Assembly: GCA_021234155.1 (NCBI GenBank)
Contig: JAJEKV010000400.1
Location: 1 to 64,000, forward strand
Origin: Isoetes taiwanensis
Taxonomy: Eukaryota > Streptophyta > Lycopodiopsida > Isoetales > Isoetaceae
Length of the DNA stretch: 64,000 nt
Reading direction: 5' to 3'
The position numbers and the translations under genes are program-made. A model generated the notes under the pieces. It saw nothing but the letters and a program-made list of their open reading frames with translations. It made no database searches and was not told the origin of the DNA. This document shows, piece by piece, positions 63,660-64,000 of this stretch; within the stretch, counting starts at the first letter, position 1, and every line of letters starts with the position of its first letter.

Positions 63660-64000
63660 TAAAACTTAACGGAGGTATGTCGCGAAGGTATTGCCGTTAT
63701 CATTAAGTTAAAAAAAATAACCTAATGGATGAATGTGCGAAGGCATTGCCGTTAGCATTAAGTTAGACTCTAACTTAATAGGCACGTCTTAAAAGATTGC
63801 CGTTAGCATTAAGTTAGCACTAACTTAACTAAGGCAAAGCGAACACATTTTTATTTTCTTGTTAAAGTTAAAAAAAATAACCTAACTTGTTCTAGTCCGA
63901 AGGATTTAACTAGCTCCGCTAGGTTAAAGTCTTAACGGAAACTTAACTTAGTCTTGGTGCTAACATAACACTCTCTTATAAGTTTAACCGCGCTAAAAAA
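63660..64000 (+). repeat. Subterminal repeats of the Harbinger-like element
   Basis: TTGCCGTTA(G/T)CATTAAGTTA occurs three times (about 63691, 63746, 63797). TTAAAAAAAATAACCTAA occurs twice. Palindromes TAAGTTAGACTCTAACTTA and TAAGTTAGCACTAACTTA follow two of the units. Arrays of short motifs just inside the ends are typical transposase-binding regions. The true terminus is not reached before the window ends. Confidence 0.5.

Overview
The window looks like nuclear DNA of a land plant with a large, repeat-dominated genome. A fern, lycophyte or similar non-grass lineage is my best guess, but the species is not established. The reasons are one intron-containing PEAPOD-type TIFY gene, plant-style Ty3/gypsy, LINE and PIF/Harbinger remains, a decayed plant sulfate-transporter fragment, long simple-sequence tracts and very low gene density. 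No bacterial operon, CRISPR array, rRNA or convincing tRNA gene was seen.

Layout. Positions 351-2406 (+) hold the only host gene I can read: a PEAPOD/TIFY-like transcription regulator with seven likely exons. Its N-terminal PPD domain appears cut short. Around 3.85-4.55 kb (-) is a GIY-YIG nuclease remnant. A probable LTR lies at 7.76-8.82 kb. A decayed Ty3/gypsy element runs from about 10.0 to 17.1 kb, with gag first and reverse transcriptase at the end. In between sits several kb of AT-rich DNA carrying repeated 68-bp GGATCACACCA palindromes. A PIF1-type helicase remnant (-) is at 18.3-19.15 kb. An unrecognised protein-coding relic (-) at 19.9-21.25 kb is split by a clear 321-bp MITE.

The 22.0-23.8 kb segment has two LINE-family 3' ends lying tail to tail, followed by a GC-rich LINE-like body. 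A Merlin (ISXO2/IS1595-type) transposase pseudogene lies at 26.55-27.35 kb. From 29 to 35.6 kb the + strand is strikingly purine-rich, made of diverged direct repeats with no credible gene. A LINE reverse-transcriptase pseudogene (-) fills 35.9-38.4 kb between two (GA)n tracts. A second copy of the MITE is at 41.87-42.19 kb. A third LINE 3' end in + orientation, an LTR fragment and a three-unit 120-bp tandem array follow. A complete solo LTR with matching 5-bp target duplication lies at 52.02-53.56 kb.

The last 8 kb are dominated by PIF/Harbinger remains: a MYB/SANT-like partner gene, a DDE transposase with introns, and repeated subterminal motifs running to the window edge. A sulfate-transporter fragment lies inside the same region and may have been captured.

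Almost all transposon genes carry frameshifts and stops, so this is mainly a record of old insertions. The most notable items are the MITE family with 4-bp target duplications, the Merlin-type transposase in plant DNA, the PEAPOD gene lacking part of its PPD domain, and the LINE family whose copies end in different microsatellites.
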